From the NCBI GenBank assembly GCA_029253325.1, contig JAQWZS010000012.1:1-5890 (forward strand): 5,890 nt of DNA. Direction: 5' to 3'. A model generated the notes under the pieces. The model was given only the letters and a program-made list of their open reading frames with translations. It did not search any database and had not been told where the DNA came from. Positions within the stretch are counted from its first letter, which is position 1, and every line of letters begins with the position of its first letter. The DNA comes from Bacteroidia bacterium (GTDB lineage Bacteria > Bacteroidota > Bacteroidia > NS11-12g > UBA9320). Position numbers and translations under genes: made by a program. Shown one piece after another: positions 5,840 through 5,890 of this stretch.

Positions 5840-5890
5840 TACAATATTTTACGTGATCCCAGTTTCTTTCCCATTTTTTTCGCCAATAAA
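5784..5890 (-). CDS. DUF2256 family zinc-ribbon-like protein, C-terminal part (5' end outside window)
   Basis: Read on the minus strand from 5888, a frame different from the DASH gene gives 34 residues ending at TGA (5786-5784). They include WRKKWERNWDHVKYCSERCR and then a Lys/Gln-rich tail ending SLVQE. This matches the end of DUF2256 proteins, short (about 40-60 aa) proteins with a CPxC ... WRKKW ... YCSxRC pattern that probably bind zinc through two cysteine pairs. Only the second pair (YCSERC) is visible. DUF2256 genes commonly sit next to cryptochrome/photolyase genes, and some are fused to photolyase-associated proteins as far as I recall. The last 18 codons overlap the start of the DASH gene in another frame, so the two are almost certainly co-translated. 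Function is unknown; a partner of the photolyase or of DNA is a reasonable guess. The frame was found by reading the window edge by eye. Confidence 0.85.
   Translation of the reverse strand, partial: YWRKKWERNWDHVKYCSERCRKNKKQKSNSLVQE

Overview
The window looks like a chromosomal segment of a low-GC member of the Bacteroidota, probably a flavobacterium or a close relative. The reasons are AT-rich DNA with AAA/TTA/ATT-type codons, starts without clear Shine-Dalgarno sequences, an exact match to the Bacteroidota -7 promoter box (TAnnTTTG), a tail-fibre/S74-type C-terminus common in that phylum, and a DUF2256 / cryptochrome-DASH / second photolyase cluster of the kind I associate with light-exposed Bacteroidota. 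The genus cannot be named from this sequence.

Layout. Positions 1-138 (+) are the last 45 codons of a protein ending in an S74-like intramolecular chaperone/coiled-coil tail. Positions 139-796 are a gene-poor stretch. It holds one plausible small membrane-protein ORF (416-565, +), coding-like fragments broken by stops, and a candidate promoter just before an ammonium transporter gene (amt, 797-2074, +). A symmetric hairpin with A and T tracts (about 2075-2102) separates amt from a convergent gene for a small four-helix membrane protein (2122-2529, -), which has its own candidate promoter at 2561-2588.

The rest, 2617-5890, is one minus-strand operon read from right to left: a DUF2256 zinc-ribbon-like protein (5' end outside the window), a cryptochrome-DASH photolyase, a DUF429 protein with an RNase H-like fold, and a photolyase of the prokaryotic FeS-BCP/(6-4) family. 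All three junctions overlap (56 bp, 13 bp and 4 bp), so translation is probably coupled. Together they suggest a light-dependent DNA-repair module. The DASH protein is expected to act on cyclobutane dimers and/or in blue-light sensing, and the second photolyase on (6-4) photoproducts. DUF2256 and the putative nuclease are accessory proteins of unknown role.

The most notable points are these. The FeS-BCP-type photolyase appears to lack all four cysteines that hold the 4Fe-4S cluster in its relatives, while keeping the presumed active-site His pair and two electron-transfer Trp. A predicted RNase H-fold protein is wedged between two photolyases. The DASH gene starts with GTG inside the DUF2256 gene, so 56 bp encode two conserved proteins in different frames.
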